A stretch of 45,595 nt of DNA, taken from positions 1 through 45,595 of the forward strand of contig CABUPH010000016.1 in the NCBI GenBank assembly GCA_902493375.1, written 5' to 3'. Under the pieces are notes generated by a model that saw only the letters and a program-made list of their open reading frames with translations, searched no databases and was not told where the DNA came from. The translations under genes were made by a program, and so were the position numbers. This document shows, one piece after another, positions 45,281-45,595 of this stretch. Source of the DNA: an uncultured Collinsella sp. Lineage in GTDB: Bacteria; Actinomycetota; Coriobacteriia; Coriobacteriales; Coriobacteriaceae. Each line of letters starts with the position of its first letter. The stretch's first letter is position 1.

Positions 45281-45333
45281 CCGTCGACACCCGCTTTAGG
45301 AGAGCGGTGCTCTATCCCCTGAGCTACGGAGGC
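45258..45333 (-). tRNA. tRNA-Arg, anticodon CCU
   Basis: 76 nt with encoded CCA. The acceptor stem GCCTCCG pairs with CGGGGGC (one G-U pair). The anticodon arm is CCGCT-CTCCTAA-AGCGG, giving anticodon CCT, which reads the AGG codon. The T loop is TTCGAAT. A TACACT (minus strand, 45344-45349) lies at -10 distance. Confidence 0.95.
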
Positions 45334-45391
45334 ATGTTGTACTAGTGTAGCAGATTTGCCCCTTGGCCATGTAGCGCATGGCCACTCATCA

Positions 45392-45429
45392 AGAAGGCTC
45401 TGCAGCGAATTATCGCCGTAGAGCCTTCT
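45392..45429. repeat. Inverted repeat upstream of tRNA-Arg
   Basis: AGAAGGCTCT and its perfect complement AGAGCCTTCT, 18-nt loop. It could be a terminator for a gene beyond the right edge, but no clear T-run follows on either strand. Confidence 0.5.
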
Positions 45430-45469
45430 CAATAACGGAAAATTATAACCCAGAATAACGCAAAATAAT

Positions 45470-45513
45470 GGGATGGGGTTTCCTCTAACCACATGTAAGG
45501 GAAATTCCATCCC
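45470..45513. repeat. Imperfect 14-bp inverted repeat at the right edge
   Basis: GGGATGGGGTTTCC (45470-45483) and GGAAATTCCATCCC (45500-45513), 12 of 14 positions paired. No gene is seen between 45334 and the window end; the last bases also hold a GCGGC/GCCGC hairpin (45571-45585). Confidence 0.5.
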
Positions 45514-45595
45514 GGTATTCGGCTAAAAAATGGGACAAGCGGGACCTCGGACGTTTTTCCGGACCATGTCGCGGCGCTATGCCGCATGGCCCCTC

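Overview
The window looks like a chromosomal segment of a high-GC, anaerobic actinobacterium of the class Coriobacteriia, most like Collinsella. This is inferred from gene content and codon use: a pyruvate:ferredoxin oxidoreductase, an arginine deiminase pathway, the actinobacterial FhaA-FhaB-PP2C-SEDS-PBP-PknB cluster, GC-rich third codon positions and many DUF4143-type ATPases. No 16S gene is present, so the genus is an inference.

Left part (1-8.2 kb): an arginine deiminase operon on the minus strand (YfcC/ArcD-type carrier, arcA, arcB, arcC). Divergent from it is a second, divergent arcA paralogue coupled to an XRE/S24-like regulator. A second carbamate kinase gene, arcC, is identical to the first over at least 991 bp and carries its own terminator. 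Together these genes turn arginine into ornithine, CO2, NH3 and ATP.

Accessory strip (8.2-12.1 kb): a DUF4143 ATPase gene preceded by three direct repeats with an exact 34-bp period and followed by three ~80-bp units that each carry a hairpin with compensatory stem changes. An intact IS256-family element follows, with an 8-bp target duplication, inserted at the edge of a 123-nt palindrome that also holds the nifJ terminator.

Core part (12.1-35.4 kb): nifJ; a three-gene minus-strand set (secreted/anchored protein, membrane Ser/Thr kinase, FHA protein); recR, ybaB and dnaX; two small membrane proteins; then a plus-strand operon of a membrane kinase, fhaA, fhaB, a PP2C phosphatase, a natural SEDS (FtsW/RodA)-class B PBP fusion, and pknB with four PASTA domains. 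This operon links phosphorylation signalling to peptidoglycan synthesis.

Sugar part (35.4-41.8 kb): a LacI regulator, RpiB, an AlsE-like epimerase, a DeoR regulator, a PTS EIIBC and a TIM-barrel sugar epimerase. Matching LacI-type operators lie in front of lacI and in front of the epimerase-rpiB operon. The set would fit uptake and catabolism of a rare sugar such as allulose or allose (inference).

Right part (41.8-45.6 kb): a small island flanked by 112-bp direct repeats that include the 3' end of a tRNA-Arg(CCU) gene. It holds an EcoRII-like restriction-modification pair that has replaced most of a second DUF4143 ATPase gene. The remaining ATPase start is again preceded by three repeats with an exact 34-bp period but of different sequence, which is the most striking undescribed pattern in the window.
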